From assembly GCA_905178155.1 (NCBI GenBank), contig CAJINV010000016.1, positions 62,001-126,000 of the forward strand: a stretch of 64,000 nt of DNA, given 5' to 3'. This document shows, piece after piece, positions 9,472 through 21,141 of the stretch. A program made the translations under genes and the position numbers. The first letter of the stretch is position 1; the number at the start of each line of letters is the position of its first letter. The notes under the pieces were generated by a model that did not search any database, was not told the DNA's origin, and was given only the letters and a program-made list of their open reading frames with translations. This DNA comes from Amoebophrya sp. A120 (taxonomy: Eukaryota > Sar > Dinophyceae > Syndiniales > Amoebophryaceae).

Positions 9472-11857
9472 TCAAGACTGGAATGTAGTTGTCAACAGCT
9501 GCTTTTCATACGGCTCAGCTAATCCCACTATCCGACAGAAAAGCACCACACCCATAACATACCATCCTGTTCCGCATGAGATAGTCACAGTCTCCATTAC
9601 ATGACAGGTTTTTAGAACATGATCGCAAAGTTTTTTTGTGCCAGAAAAGGAAAACAGCACCGTAAACAAAATGCATTTTGTTTCATCTGGTATGATGACC
9701 GTGCTTTTCATCTCTGGGATACCCACAGCTAGGAAGGCTTTATCTGACATCCAGTTCAACGCACACCCGCCGGATCCCGGACCGTCAAAAGCAAACGCTG
9801 CGGCTATAGCGGGGAAGTGAGTTGTGATGTGTGACTTTCGGCGGGGCCGCTAGCCCTAAGAAGAGTCGCAAGAACCTGGCATGCGAGTACTAATTCACAG
9901 CGTCCTGGGGGTGTTCTTGTGCTTTGGCATGCAAATAAAGAGAAAGAGAACACCTCGCTCAACTCCACTTACGTGCAGTCTGGAGTCGTGATCTTTGGGA
10001 AGTGTGTCGCATCAACACTAGGAAGGCTGCGTATCGAACTCCGCCCAATGTAGTTGACTTGGAATTTTTCTTGCCACTAGCAGGAGTTCTTGCCCGAAAG
10101 ATGAAGATCAGCCTCTTCTTCCCCTGCATAACGGTGGGAGGTGTTTTTGACGCTACGGTTTGGTCGGGAAAGTAGTCCAGATATGTTTTACATTCGTCCG
10201 GGTCCGTGAACTTTGCAAACCGAATTTATGCCCTGCTCAACTGGAAGAATAGCAAGTGGAGCAGTGATGTAAAACCGAAAGTAAAGCCAGCAAAAGTTGT
10301 CTTGCACAAAGAGCAAAAGTACAGACTGTGTGTTCCTGCTCTACATGGAAAATCTTGTGCAGATAATTTCAATGCAGATTGGCGTCTCGTCAGAGACTTT
10401 TTCCCATGGAGCTGCACGCAATGGTAATATTGATAGCTAGAGTCCCATCTGAGGTGGCCATAGAATGATACCGTCGTCTTTCCCTTGCGGGGTGCCGACC
10501 TGGAGGTGTTCGAATTAAAATTAAAAGAGGATTCCTGTGGTTCTTCATGTTCGTCTATTTCTTGGGGGTCGTTGCGTAATTTTGGCTTATGGGGTGGTCC
10601 TGAGTGACATCGTCCACACTACATCTTGTCAAGATGTAGTAGATCAAGACTTGATCTACCACCTCAACAACGAGTAGTAGCATCTCCTCTATGGAAAGTC
10701 CCATCATAACGATCAAGCAGAGTAATTTGTTCTCTACCGTCAGCCGACACTCGTCCACGTTGAGCCCGGAAAGAATTTTCTCATTATCCGCTCCGACTGC
10801 TTGGCCTGATATCGGATCAACGGCGCTATTATCAACTGTAAAAATGTCTGGGTCTGGGAGAATCCAACTTGTCATGCTGATTTTGGATTCTAAAAAAATC
10901 TGTATTGCATGAGCAGCAAAGAGAGTCCAAGTTGTGCTACACGGAAAGAGCATTTGTCATGCGGTATAGGCATCAGGAAGCCCTCACAAAATCTGTGATG
11001 CTAGGGCATGCATCACAGACATCAGGAGTCACGCAAAATGTGCATGACAAGCCTGGCAATCTTCCAGACCCAGACATTTTTACATTTGATAGCTATGTCC
11101 GATCTTCGTGTTCCCAGTGCTGTCGATCGGGTGGTTTAGATTCCCTATGGGAGTGTCAGAATCGAAATCGACAAAATCGAAAAACTTGTAATGCATAAAA
11201 TGCAGGGCACGCGCGGCCTGTGTTGGGGAGCAGGCAAATGAGACCGATTGCAAGCCTGTTTAGAGGAGGACGATGCGCTCCCAGAGTAGCATGACAGGGT
11301 CAGTCTTCTTTGCCCAAACAGCATGACACACTGAATCTTGGTGCTCCCGAAATTTGTCATGCGCCACCTGAAAGCTGAGGCTTCAACTGGCATCGATTTT
11401 GCGCATCACAAATTTTTCGATTTTGTCGATTTCGATTCTGACACTCCCATATTCCCGCTTTTTGGCGTATGAGAGGGCACAACTAGTTGTACTCCCCCTT
11501 ATTTAATATGGCTACTACAACAGCACTAGAAACTAGACTACACCAACCGCGCAGTGCTGGACATGGAGCTTGCAGTGGCTGTGCATGGCAAGTCCTCTCT
11601 GCGGAAATCGCAGCACTGTTTTTGGGGTAAATCTAATTCCCGCTTCTGGGATTTGTTATACAAACATCGCCACAGGAGGGAACGAAAGGACAGTGTAGTC
11701 AGGCTTTTGCATTTATTTGCATGACAAGTAAGGTGGAAGTAGAGTCATGCACTTGGTACGGCGTTTGGTATTCCTTGAAGTCGGTGAGAGCCACGACGGA
11801 AGCTGGATTTTGAGAAGTTTTTGGTCAAAGTCTTGTAGCTCCGCCGAAGCATCTTCA
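9472..11857 (-). CDS. Unresolved multi-exon gene or genes
   Basis: Several stretches read like exons, but I could not chain them fully. Around 11857-11750 a frame starts DASAELQDFDQKLLKIQ. About 11471-11452 and 11145-11092 join across element C2 into PKSGNLNHPIDSTGNTKIGH. About 10829-10727 continues across A3 into SAVDPISGQAVGADNEKIL. A long open frame covers about 10620-10230 (CGRCHSGPPHKPK, SFYGHLRWDSSYQYYHC). Exon 10207-9973 (FTDPDECKTYLDYFPDQ) joins through a canonical intron 9804-9972 (donor GTAAGT) to 9803-9590 (FAFDGPGSGGCALNWMSD). The start, stop and number of genes are uncertain; it may even be the 5' part of the cysteine-rich gene downstream. No domain is recognised. Confidence 0.35.
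10830..11091. mobile_element. Introner-like element A3
   Basis: Family A with well-kept TIRs and TSD GCTAT. Removal joins NTKIGH to SAVDPISGQ in the unresolved gene, one of the better arguments that this region is coding. Confidence 0.85.
11146..11451. mobile_element. Introner-like element C2
   Basis: Family C with nearly perfect TIRs of about 35 bp and TSD TTCCC. Removal joins TPKSG to NLNHPIDSTG. Confidence 0.85.
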
Positions 11858-12101
11858 CAAGTTCAAAAGAAATAAGCCTAGAATGCTAATTCAGAAGAAA
11901 ACATACATATGATAACGCAGCTCAACATCCAGAGGATATCAAATCAACTTGCAACAGAGGGGTAAAAATTGCTTACGTGCCGTTTGCCTCGACTTGGTTC
12001 TGCAAACGGCGACGTTATGGGTTCTTTGGGGAGTTTATCCTATGCAAAGTTTTCTTTACCTCTTTCAGCATCTGCTTCTACTATGATCTTGCACGACAAC
12101 T

Positions 12102-12587
12102 TCATTGATTTGTGCTGCTGGTTGTAATAGTACTATCTACCATCAGGTATGCAGGCTGTGCGTGCTTATCAACATCAGGTAGAGGATGATGACAAAGCAG
12201 CCGGGTTTTTTATCCTGTATAAAAAAGTCCCCACCCAACAGCTGAGATAAAAATTTTGCTAGTAGTAGTACACAAATCAATTTGCTTCGTCTGTTGCGCA
12301 TGACAAAAAAAGGGTCGCAATGTAAACGTGTTGAGGTACTAGCGCAGCTGCATCACAAATCGATCGCGTTGCGCTAGAAGCATGACAAAACACTACTTCA
12401 TCGAAAATGCTTCTCATGGCCATGAGGAGGCGAAAGCGAATGAAAGCCCTCTGATATTTCGTATTAGGGATCATGCAGAATCACATGAGAAATGTGGGGC
12501 GAGGACGTGTTTACACTGGATATTTTTCTGTGTGTTAGAACCAGGTCCGGAGTAGCGCTACCCACTTTCTTATCCACAGAAGAAAAC
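12102..12587 (-). CDS. 3' end of an unidentified gene
   Basis: Two exon pieces (12587-12523 and 12205-12102) join across introner-like element F1 into a frame that reads SVDKKVGSATPDLVLTH and then LLCHHPLPDVDKHAQPAYLM before a TGA at 12102-12104. An acceptor-like AG precedes 12587. The upstream exons between 12.6 and 12.9 kb could not be identified. The composition is protein-like, but no family is recognised. Confidence 0.35.
12211..12522. mobile_element. Introner-like element F1
   Basis: The family F terminus (AAAAGTCCCCACCCA against TGGGGCGAGGACGTGTTTACA) is present on both sides and somewhat decayed. The TSD is TTTTT. Confidence 0.65.
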
Positions 12588-12903
12588 CTATCCTATCCCC
12601 ATCCATTTTTCGCACGACAGGTTTTGTTGATGCATCATGTTTTGAATTTACAAATTGAATGAGGACGAGGAGCCTTTTTTTGTGGATATTTCTTAGTCGG
12701 TGTCCAGAAAACCGCGACGCGCTCGTCTCCGCTGTTATGCAATGCAAAAGTGTCGGCCATCCTCTCGTGCCTACAACTCAAATTTTGTTCATGATTCTAT
12801 TCGCCGAATTCGAAATGCGGTTTGTGCAGCTAGCCCGATGAGCACACAATAAAGACGGATCTTCTGTCTGACGACCACGAGTGATGTGATGCGTATTTCA
12901 CTT

Positions 12904-14802
12904 TTACAGTGGATAGCTGCTTTTCGGATGCAGTACTCCACAGCCCTCCGGGTAGAGTTGCTGGTTATTGTTGTTGTGGCAAATACTCCCGTTTTTCACA
13001 CACTTGGTTTCATGCTTCACCTCCGTGAAAGGGGTGTCGTCGGCGGCCACGTAGCAGGCGTCGCTCACTCCCAATTTACACAGGTACGCGATAGCGAGTA
13101 GACACTCGTGCTTGTTGCTGATTGCGTCCTCGGGCGTGCACTTGGCAGCACCCTTCCAGCTATTAGCTACCGCAGCGACTTTCTTCACCTCGTATCCGGA
13201 AGCGAAACAGTAGGGATTCTCGGTCGTCTGACAGAGGTCCCAGGCGGCGGTCTTCGTTTTGGAGGTTTTTTGAAGTGTAGAAGCTGATGTCACGGCCGCG
13301 CCGCGAGCAGTGGATACAGCCGAAGCTGCGTCACTAGATGAAGAGGAGATCATCACTTCGGTTTTTCGGGAAGTGGCTAGTGCTCCTGCTTCATCTTCTT
13401 GCTGGAGAAAGGCGCTGGTTTCCGTTTCGTGCCGTTCGGTGTGCAAGTGGGGAATGTAGTCTAGGTTGACGTCTTGGTCTTCTTTCAGGTTCTTCAAATC
13501 AGAAGTTGTATCAGACTGTTGTCTATCGGAGTCTTGTTTTGATGTACTTTCTTTCTCAGGATCCAACTCCACGTCTTGCTCATCAGCATGACCTGGAGGG
13601 TCTTCTACTTGCGTAGCTGCTTCTTCTCCACTACTGGCACCTGCCGTTCTTGTGTCTACCTCCTGTTCTCCTGCTGACTGCGAAGATGATGTTGCGCTGG
13701 AGGAGTCAGCTTCTATCTTCTCGTTTTTAGCACCACTGCCGCTCGTATTTTGATTTTGGTCCTCCGAAGACTCAGACTCTACTGTCTTTGTGTTTTTAAC
13801 TGTCGACGTTGACTTCGACTTGTCTGTCGCCCTATTGCTCGTATCCTCGCTCTCTTTGGAGAAGGTTCCGGTAGAGCTGCTACTGCCACCAGCTTCTGAC
13901 GTCGACGATGCGGTCGTGCTGCTATCAGGTGGCGCATCAGTTGCTGGAGTTTCTATCTCACCAGGCTCTGGTGCCCTTCCACTTTCGCTTTCCTGGCTCT
14001 TGTCGTTCTTTTGGTCGTTTTGTTCCTCGGTTTGCTTGCTGTTGGTGCCATCTGTTTCCTCAGTTGCTGTTGCACCGCCTACAGGAACAGCACCTGCTTC
14101 TTCTACTGGCCGCGCAGCCGCAGCTTCCTTCTCCGCATTTTCTACATCTTCCTTGTCGCTGGCACGGCCTGCGTGGTCCAATTCGACTGCGGTGTCGGGT
14201 ATTTCATCAGTGCCTGTTGTCGTCCCTTCATCTGGATCTGTCGTGCTCGTGCTGTCCGGTGGAGTTGAACTCGGGCTAACGGGCTCCTCTGCAGAAGTCG
14301 GGGGCTCTATTGTTGTCGTAGTCGCATCTGGTTCGTCATCTCCATCAGGTGTGGTTGTTGCACCTAGACCACTGTGGTTGTCAACATCATCTACCGGAGT
14401 GCGATTTTCACCAGTAGCAGTAGCTGCACCATCTACAGCTGCACTGTGCTCGTCCCCGTCAACAGCCTCATTTTCTTCCAGTTCCGCTCGCAATAACCGA
14501 CTGCCGAAGGTGGAGTCGGCTCTCCCGGCGGCTTCGGCGCTGCCAGATTCAGCATCGAGATCGACCTCGAGCCGAGTCTGGCTTGCGGTTGCCGTTGCCG
14601 CGTCGTGTTGCCGCTCATGATTTGTTCGCACTCCATCACGACGTTCGAGGCCGTGCTGCTGCAGCGAAGCAACTTGTGGTGGTCCTCTTGCGGCCAAGTG
14701 CCAAAGAACAACACACCGCCTCATCAGAACACACCGCCTCATCAGGCGGCATGCTGGGTTTGCGAAATGGCACGGGGCTATGATCGGGCAGCTAGTTAAC
14801 AT
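12904..14802 (-). CDS. Acidic low-complexity protein with cysteine-rich C-terminus
   Basis: One uninterrupted frame encodes 632 residues, ending with TAA at 12904; it carries no introner-like element. The N-terminus (MLTSCPIIAPC, then two RRCVLM-like repeats) is only weakly hydrophobic, so a signal peptide is doubtful. Residues of about 80-500 are a Glu/Asp/Ser/Thr-rich tract without order-promoting sequence. The last ~115 residues hold ten cysteines (LCQTTENPYCF, ECLLAIAYLCKLG, DACYVAADD), suggesting a small disulfide-bonded domain and hence a surface or secreted protein. The opposite strand shows a 276-codon open frame at 13790-14620, an artefact of the repetitive codons. No family is recognised. 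In a parasite such a protein could face the host, but this is speculation. Confidence 0.7.
   Translation of the reverse strand: MLTSCPIIAPCHFANPACRLMRRCVLMRRCVVLWHLAARGPPQVASLQQHGLERRDGVRTNHERQHDAATATASQTRLEVDLDAESGSAEAAGRADSTFGSRLLRAELEENEAVDGDEHSAAVDGAATATGENRTPVDDVDNHSGLGATTTPDGDDEPDATTTTIEPPTSAEEPVSPSSTPPDSTSTTDPDEGTTTGTDEIPDTAVELDHAGRASDKEDVENAEKEAAAARPVEEAGAVPVGGATATEETDGTNSKQTEEQNDQKNDKSQESESGRAPEPGEIETPATDAPPDSSTTASSTSEAGGSSSSTGTFSKESEDTSNRATDKSKSTSTVKNTKTVESESSEDQNQNTSGSGAKNEKIEADSSSATSSSQSAGEQEVDTRTAGASSGEEAATQVEDPPGHADEQDVELDPEKESTSKQDSDRQQSDTTSDLKNLKEDQDVNLDYIPHLHTERHETETSAFLQQEDEAGALATSRKTEVMISSSSSDAASAVSTARGAAVTSASTLQKTSKTKTAAWDLCQTTENPYCFASGYEVKKVAAVANSWKGAAKCTPEDAISNKHECLLAIAYLCKLGVSDACYVAADDTPFTEVKHETKCVKNGSICHNNNNQQLYPEGCGVLHPKSSYPL
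14717..14757. repeat. 20-bp tandem duplication
   Basis: Two copies of ACACCGCCTCATCAGA lie in tandem within the 5' end of the acidic-protein gene and encode the doubled RRCVLM motif. It is probably a recent replication slip. Confidence 0.8.
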
Positions 14803-16898
14803 TGAGTAAGAATCCGAGCCACATTTTGTTTTAGGTAAATAGACATCAACTCATGCGCCACCCTTTTATCTCTCACTCAGGAGTCGTTTCCTGGGCGATA
14901 TTACGCCTTCAGGACCTCCCCGTCTCCCATCGCTCATCGTCAAAACCGGATCCAAGTTCTCTCTTATCCGCGTCCCCCTCAAGATTAGACTGCCAGAGAG
15001 GTTGCAACACCCCTCAACATCATGTCTCAGTTTGGAGTCGCAACAAATCATGGGCCGACGCAATTCGTCGCCGCGTTCTATGACGTGAACAACACCACAG
15101 AGAACTGCGCTGCGCGAGCCTGCAGAGGACGCAACCAACGAACAGTCAACCCACGGACGTAAAGGCGCGCGCATCCATGCTGGACATAGATGGAAAGCAG
15201 AGATCTTCGCCGAGGCAGAAGGGGAATTAATCGCCGTAGTTGGGGGGCAACACCACCACCACAAAGAAAGATAGGGAACAGGGCGCCCGGCGGCCGGCAA
15301 CCAAACTAAAACGGCGCCACAGAGGCGGCGCGGGATAGGAAAGAAACCCGCCCCATCCCGGGGCCACTCCCGGGCTTGGCGCGCGCAACGCGCGCGCCAG
15401 GCCCAAGAGAACATCAAAACGCCCGGGCCCTATGTTTTCCAGGAAGGTGCCGCCTTCTTCGGCAGCCATCCTGATGGACCCATGCGAAACGAGGCGGCGC
15501 CCGGGGGCAGGCTTGGGCGGGTAGCAATCTCCGGGGCGCCCCAAATGCCAGCGCGGCGGAGCAGGTAGGGGCCCGGGGGGGCGGGCCAACTAACACAAGG
15601 AAACAAAGGCGCAGCCCGCCAGGCGCCACGGCGCCCGCGCGAACAAACAGAGGCCAGCCAGGGGCGACGAATCCGGCGGGGCCCGCGCAGGCTCGCTGAG
15701 TATCATCCTCCTTCCACCTCGTCCCAGATCGGGCGCGGAGCCCGGGGCCATCGCGCATTCGCTTCGGAAACACAAACACAGGGCGGCCGCCCGGCGCACC
15801 CGGGGGGGGCCACAAATACAGACGGCGGCCGCCGCACAAGCGGCACGCAGCGGGGGCCCTGCGGCTTTGTCCCCCGCCCCAAGGGGCCGCGCGGCGCGAA
15901 GCGTTTGCGCCTGGCGAAGGGGAGGGCTCCACAGCCCTAAGGCTTCCGGCAAGTTTCGGGCCCATGCAAGCACCGGGCCCCCATACAGCCGCGCTGAAAT
16001 CGCAGCCCTCCGCCCAATAACACCAACCACCAAAACAGCCGCCCGGCCTGGTGCCGGTGGCAGCGGGAACAAACAAAGCCGCGGGGGAAATGGTGGAGAC
16101 AACCCCGAAACCCGAGGGGCCCGCTCGTTGGGTTATTGGGCGGATTCTTGGCGGGCGTGGCTGCGGGATTTCGCAAATTGGTTCCAGCCCATCCGGCGCA
16201 AGGCCCACCGGGCGCCGGCAATGGCCCAGGTGCTAACGATTCGGCCTCCAGCCCTCTGGCTTGCCGGCGGTCTGGGAAGTGGCCGCGGTACTTGCCATGC
16301 CCAGAGAGGGCAAGGCGGAACCTTGGCAACCATGGCAAGCCGTTCACGCCTGGCCATTGGCGCGCAGTGATTTCCGTGGCTGTGGGCACGCCGGAGGGCT
16401 TGGCGGTTCCCGGCCACCACGTAGATCGCGCAGCGCGCCCCCCTACATGGGTTTTGGTTCTGTGTTCCACATTGTCACCCAGGAGCAATAACAATGAGGC
16501 GTCGCAGCCTTGTATTCGTATTCCTATGAGTCGACGAACAAAGCGCAGCTTCAGCCGTAGCAGTCCAGTCTCGTCATGGGAAGAAACGAGTGGCGAGGCC
16601 GTAGGCCAAAGTCCAGGCGAAGACAACTACTTCGCTGGCTCATATTTATTCGATTCTGTTTTAGGAGGTGAAACAGATTTCAGTGAAGAAACGTTTTGTT
16701 TTGTACAAAGGAAGAGCGAGGGCATATGCTGCAAGCATTGGCTGCTCAAAGTCATCAACAAAAAAGTGCACTTCGGCTGCAGGAAATAACACCCCCCTGC
16801 AGCTACAGCATGCGGTTCATTTTGTACATGATATAGCGATATACAACTTCAAGTAAAGAACCGCAAAGAACACTCCACATCACCTTCTTCCTCACCAC
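14803..16898. other. Gene-poor stretch with GC-rich island
   Basis: About 15240-16480 is strikingly GC-rich compared with both flanks. Long frames occur in all phases on both strands, as expected from GC bias, and none resembles a known protein or is continuous with neighbours. Unlike the islands at 5.1-6.3 and 30.4-31.6 kb, I found no flanking direct repeat. The remainder is AT-rich 3' flank. Confidence 0.6.
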
Positions 16899-19800
16899 CT
16901 ATCTATTCGTCCACGCCTCTTTCACCACCCGCTGGTGCACCCCTCCAGCTCTCCTATTCGGCGACATCAACCCTCCGCCACCCGGCCCGCTTATCACCTC
17001 CTTCAAGTCCTTCCCGCCCCCGTTCGCCGTGAATTCGCTCGCCTTGCTCGCGTCCCACCCTAGTCTCGGGAGGTTTTTCTGCTCATTCTCGAAAAACTGC
17101 TGGAGGAACTCTTTTTTCAGCAGCTTCGCCTGGTCCGAGGCTTTTTTCACGACGTTCTTCCGGCTGTACGGCTTCTCGAAGGGAAAGGGTTTATCGTCTT
17201 CGTCCTCCTTCGTGTACTGAAAGTGACTGGGCACTTCCACGATGTCAAACGCGCCCCAGGCGGAGTCTTGGGAGGATTTTCTTCTCCGTTCCTTCTCCCG
17301 CCGCTCCTCCTCGACGAACTCCTGGTGGTCTAGTTGCCTCAGTATGCAATACAAATTTCCCGTACATGTACAAAATGCATCACAAATGTCACCAATTTGG
17401 AATGTAAAAACACCTGTCATGCTAAACTAGGACCGGAGCCAAGTCTTGTTGTAATGCAGAGACCACATCATCATTTGTACGTGTATGGGAAATTTCCTGT
17501 AGATATTCAGCTCCGCTCGCTCCCTTTCCTCCGCCGTCCAGGGAATCATCTCGTGCCGGTTGCCGCGAGAGGAGAAGGGGGAAGTTAGGGTTTTTACACT
17601 GGCAAGCTGTTCTTGCTGATTTTGATGTTGCTTGATGTTTCGTGTCGAAATCTGCAATCCGGTTGGTGACATTTGGTTGTTGCTGGTTTGATTCATCAGC
17701 ACCGGTGAAATAGACCGAGAACGAGGATCGCCATGTTGATCCCTTACCGGGGATATACATTGCAAGTATGTAATCTGGGTCTGGAAACAGAAACTTGTAA
17801 TGCTAAAAGTGAATGAGAGTAGTTCCACTGCAAAAATACGGAGCCAAGCATGACAAATTTTTGGGCTCGTCCTATGTGTTGCGTGTCCCGCATGGCAAAC
17901 TGCGTTTATTCCAGACCCAGACATATCTGCAATGCATAGGGGAGCAAGCGATCTTTTTCCTCTCCTCCTGCAGCACCATTTTCTTCGCGCAGTATGCAAT
18001 ACAAATTTCCCGTACATGTACAAGATGCATCACAAATTTCACCAATTTGAAGCGTAAAACTTGTCATGCTAGACTAGGATCGAAGCCCATTTTTGTCATG
18101 CAGAGACCGCATACGTACGTGTACGGGAAATTTACTGTGCCTGTGGATACGCAGTCGATACAGCGAATACCCACGTCTTTCGGCACTACTGGGTACAGGG
18201 GCTGGATTTTTTGTATCAATTTGTTCCTGAGTGACAGCGACTGTCTTTTTTTTGTGTAGCACAGATACGCATCACAAAAAATCCAACATGCCTACTTACG
18301 CATTTACATTTTCGCATGACAAAAGAGGCCAAACAGGCATTGGCATGAACATGATCATACCTTCTTCCCATGCGCTTCGTCCACGCCGTCGTTAGCCAGC
18401 CGTTCCAAATTGACGTTTCGCTGTTGCAAGTAGTAGCACTCCTCATACACTTCCTTCACATCCTCCTTCCACGCCTTGCGCATTCTCGCCTCCAGAAACC
18501 GCAGGCGTTCCCGCCACTTCTCCCGTTCGATCACGAGCCTGACGTTCCGGTGGGTCAAGAACTCCTCGTGCGCCATCCTTCGGGTCTCCGATAACTGCAG
18601 GCACAATTCCGTGTTTTCGTGTTGGAGCTCGGAAAACTGCTCCATGTATGCAATACAAATTTCCCGTACATGTACAAGATGCATCACAAAGTTCAACGAT
18701 TTGGAGCGTAACACTTGTCATGGTAAACTAGGATCGAAGCCCAATTTTGTGATGCAGAGAGTGCATTTGTATGTCGTGTACGGGAAATTTACTGTGGATA
18801 CCATGTACACGTTCCACATTTGCGGGTTCAAGTCGTTATCCTGTGCAAAAGTACCGTAGTCGTATTGCAGTCATGCATTACAAATCTTTTTCTCAAGGTA
18901 AATCAGCATTTCATTTCTCATGTTTAGGAAATTTGTAATGCATTTATACGAGCACGATTCTTTTGCAATTCATAGTCGTCCCGGAACGCCTCTAATTCTC
19001 CGACGTAGAGTTTCAAAAACTTGTTCTCCTGCTGCGCCTCCTGGGTGATTCGTAAATCCCGTATTCTCCCGTTGGTCCGCAGCGCCTCAATCGCCCAGTG
19101 GCGGAAGCACACCTTGTGCAGGTCCGGCCGGGAGCTCGGGTTGATCAGCACGCGGAGCTATCAAATGCAAAAGTGTCTGGGTCTGGGAGATTGCAAGACT
19201 TGTCATGCATATTTTGCATGATCCATAATGCCTGTAATGCATGGCCTACCCCTACTAGCATCACAGATTTTTAGAGGGCTTCCTCATGCCTCTTCCGCAT
19301 GACAAATGCCATCTCCGCGCCGGAGCACAAAGTCTACTCCGCTTACTGGTCACGCACTACAAATTTTTTTCGAATCCAGAGACAGCATCACAAGTTTAGA
19401 ATCTTCCTGACCCAGACATTTTTGCATTTGATAAGAGCCGGTAGAGCGCTTTCTCGCCGAGGGACCGCATCCGCTTCCGCCGTGCGTTTATCGTCTGCAA
19501 AAGTATCGCACACGCACGCGTTTTGCAGTCATGCATTACAAATCTTTTTGTTAAGTCAGATCCGCGTTACAAATTTTATTTCTCACGCTGAGGAAATTTG
19601 TAATGCATTTATACGAGTACGACCACGATACTTTTACACTGCATAGCGTTCGTCACGTTTTTCTCGTCCTGGAGTTGCGAGCGGTATCAAATGTAGAAAT
19701 GTCTGGGTCTGGAAGATTCTGACACTTGTCATGCACGTTTTGCATGAGCCATGATGTCTGTGATGCATACCCTAGCAATACAAATTTTTTGAGGGCTTCT

Positions 19801-21141
19801 TGAACTTGATGCCTATCCCGCATGACAAATGCCTTCTCAGCGTAGCAAAAATAGCATTCTGTTTGCTACTCATGCAATACAGATTTTTTTGGAATCCAAA
19901 TACAGCATCACAAGCTGCATTCTTCCAGACCCAGACATTTTTGCACTTCATAAGCGGACGTCGGCAACCACCTTCATCCAGTGCTCGCGCTCTACCACCA
20001 GTCGTTTTTCACTGTCATCCAGCGCGTCGACGATTTTCGTGATCCGCACGTCGGTCTCCCAGGCGGTGAGCAGTTGTTGTCGCTGAATTTTCTTGATCTC
20101 CCGCTGCATCCACTTCGAGAGATTAACGATTAGACCTGCAGTAGTGGTTTATTTTAGAGGATGGAATAAAAGACAAAGAGAAAGACTGGCAACAAGAAAA
20201 ATGCAGATGGATATTTTGAGCAGTGAGACGAGCAGCTTGACCTTGGCGTCATGCATACACGCAGGAAACAAGAATTCGTCGTAAACGCAGTGCAAGTGAC
20301 TGTGACAAATGAAGAAGTATCGAAAACGGACGAAAACAGTAAATTAATACGGTCATGGTGTTTCTTTAATTTTTCGTATCGGTTCCGCCACTTCACCGCG
20401 GAGTCCTGCAGCCACTGTGCTTTTTGCTCCATCCGCCGACACTGCCCTTCCAAGTTGTTTGCCCGCTCGAAGTACTCCTCGTTCATTTTCGCCTGCATGT
20501 AGTACACGTTCGTCATCTTGTACTGGGACTCCATCACTTTCTGGAAGTACTGCTTCTCCTCGATCAGTTGCTTGATCCGGTTCTCTATGCTGTGCAAAAG
20601 CATCACACTTCACTCGTAGTAATTGCAGATATGCATTACAAATCTTCCTCCTAAGGTACAACAGCATCAGAAATCCCACTTTTATTCTTCTTGCCAAAAT
20701 TTGTAATGCAATTTATACTAGTTCTAGTACGTTACTTTTGCAATGCATATTCTCCAGCCCCTGGACGTACTTCTCCCGGTCTAATTTATCTTGGATCATC
20801 TTCTTGTGCTTCGCAGATAACCGATCTCCCAACTCCGACACGTCGCCCGTCAAAACTTGGTGAAAGTCGTCAAACTGGGACATCAGATCCGTGAACCCGC
20901 CGTGAACCTCGTCCCACAGCGCTTGTCTTCGTTCCTCCTGGATCCGCAGGTACTCTGGTTGCTCATCGACGTCCAGTTTGGACGGTAGTTTTCTCGCGTC
21001 CGGGTGGTCTTTGTGGACGTCGCTGATGTTGGCTGCGGCAGAAGTCGCGAAGACGCGCTTCATCTCTTCGGGAGAATACGGCTGGTGCTGCTCGTGGGCC
21101 GGCAGTTGCACCGCCGACCCAGGGATCAATTTGCGGGGCAT
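16899..21141 (-). CDS. Coiled-coil protein interrupted by eight introner-like elements
   Basis: The ATG at 21141 opens MPRKLIPGSAVQLPAHEQ and the frame can be followed to the stop at 16899, giving about 700 residues. Two introns are canonical: 20136-20350 (HHD to RLIVNLSKWMQRE) and 18227-18360 (AHGKK to EQIDTKNPAP). The other eight breaks are elements of families A, B and D whose removal keeps frame. From about residue 60 to 460 the protein is almost continuously charged and heptad-like (IENRIKQLIEEKQYFQ, EREKWRERLRFLEARM), a long coiled coil. The C-terminal third is Ser/Pro/Gln-rich, then again charged (EERREKERRRK). No catalytic motif is seen. It could be a cytoskeletal or axonemal structural protein, but the composition alone does not prove it. 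Confidence 0.75.
17343..17506. mobile_element. Introner-like element D1
   Basis: Family D ends (TATGCAATACAAATTTCCCG against GGGAAATTTCCTGTAGATA) are present, with TSD TCAG. Removal joins ERAEL to RQLDHQEFVEEE. Confidence 0.8.
17754..17938. mobile_element. Introner-like element A4
   Basis: A short, internally deleted family A copy (about 185 bp instead of 250-270) with TSD GGGGA. Removal joins KDRLLP to ISPVRDQHGD. Confidence 0.75.
17993..18149. mobile_element. Introner-like element D2
   Basis: Family D, TSD CGCAG. Removal joins RGYSLYRL to REENGAAGGEE in the coiled-coil gene. Confidence 0.8.
18649..18800. mobile_element. Introner-like element D3
   Basis: Family D with a seven-base TSD (CCATGTA). 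Removal joins NPQMWNVYM to EQFSELQHEN. Confidence 0.85.
18837..18973. mobile_element. Introner-like element B4
   Basis: Family B, TSD AGTCGT. Only a microexon of about 36 nt separates it from element D3. Confidence 0.8.
19159..19434. mobile_element. Introner-like element A5
   Basis: Family A, TSD GAGC. Removal joins GEKALYRL to RVLINPSSRPD. Confidence 0.85.
19489..19645. mobile_element. Introner-like element B5
   Basis: Family B with slightly decayed ends and TSD GCGTT. It is separated from A5 and A6 by exons of only about 58 and 39 nt. Confidence 0.8.
19685..19953. mobile_element. Introner-like element A6
   Basis: Family A, TSD GCGG. It follows the exon ending WMKVVADV in the coiled-coil gene. 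Confidence 0.85.
20586..20749. mobile_element. Introner-like element B6
   Basis: Family B, TSD TTCTC. Removal joins REKYVQGLE to NRIKQLIEEK, the first interruption of the coiled-coil gene. Confidence 0.85.

Noticed and set aside
12720-12760. Family A-like end (GCAATGCAAAAGTGTC)
   Set aside because: No matching inverted partner or target duplication was found within 500 bp, so it is at most a solo fragment.
13790-14620. 276-codon plus-strand open frame
   Set aside because: It is antisense to the acidic protein; the regular Ser/Glu/Thr codons leave the opposite strand open and give only Ser/Val/Ala-rich sequence.
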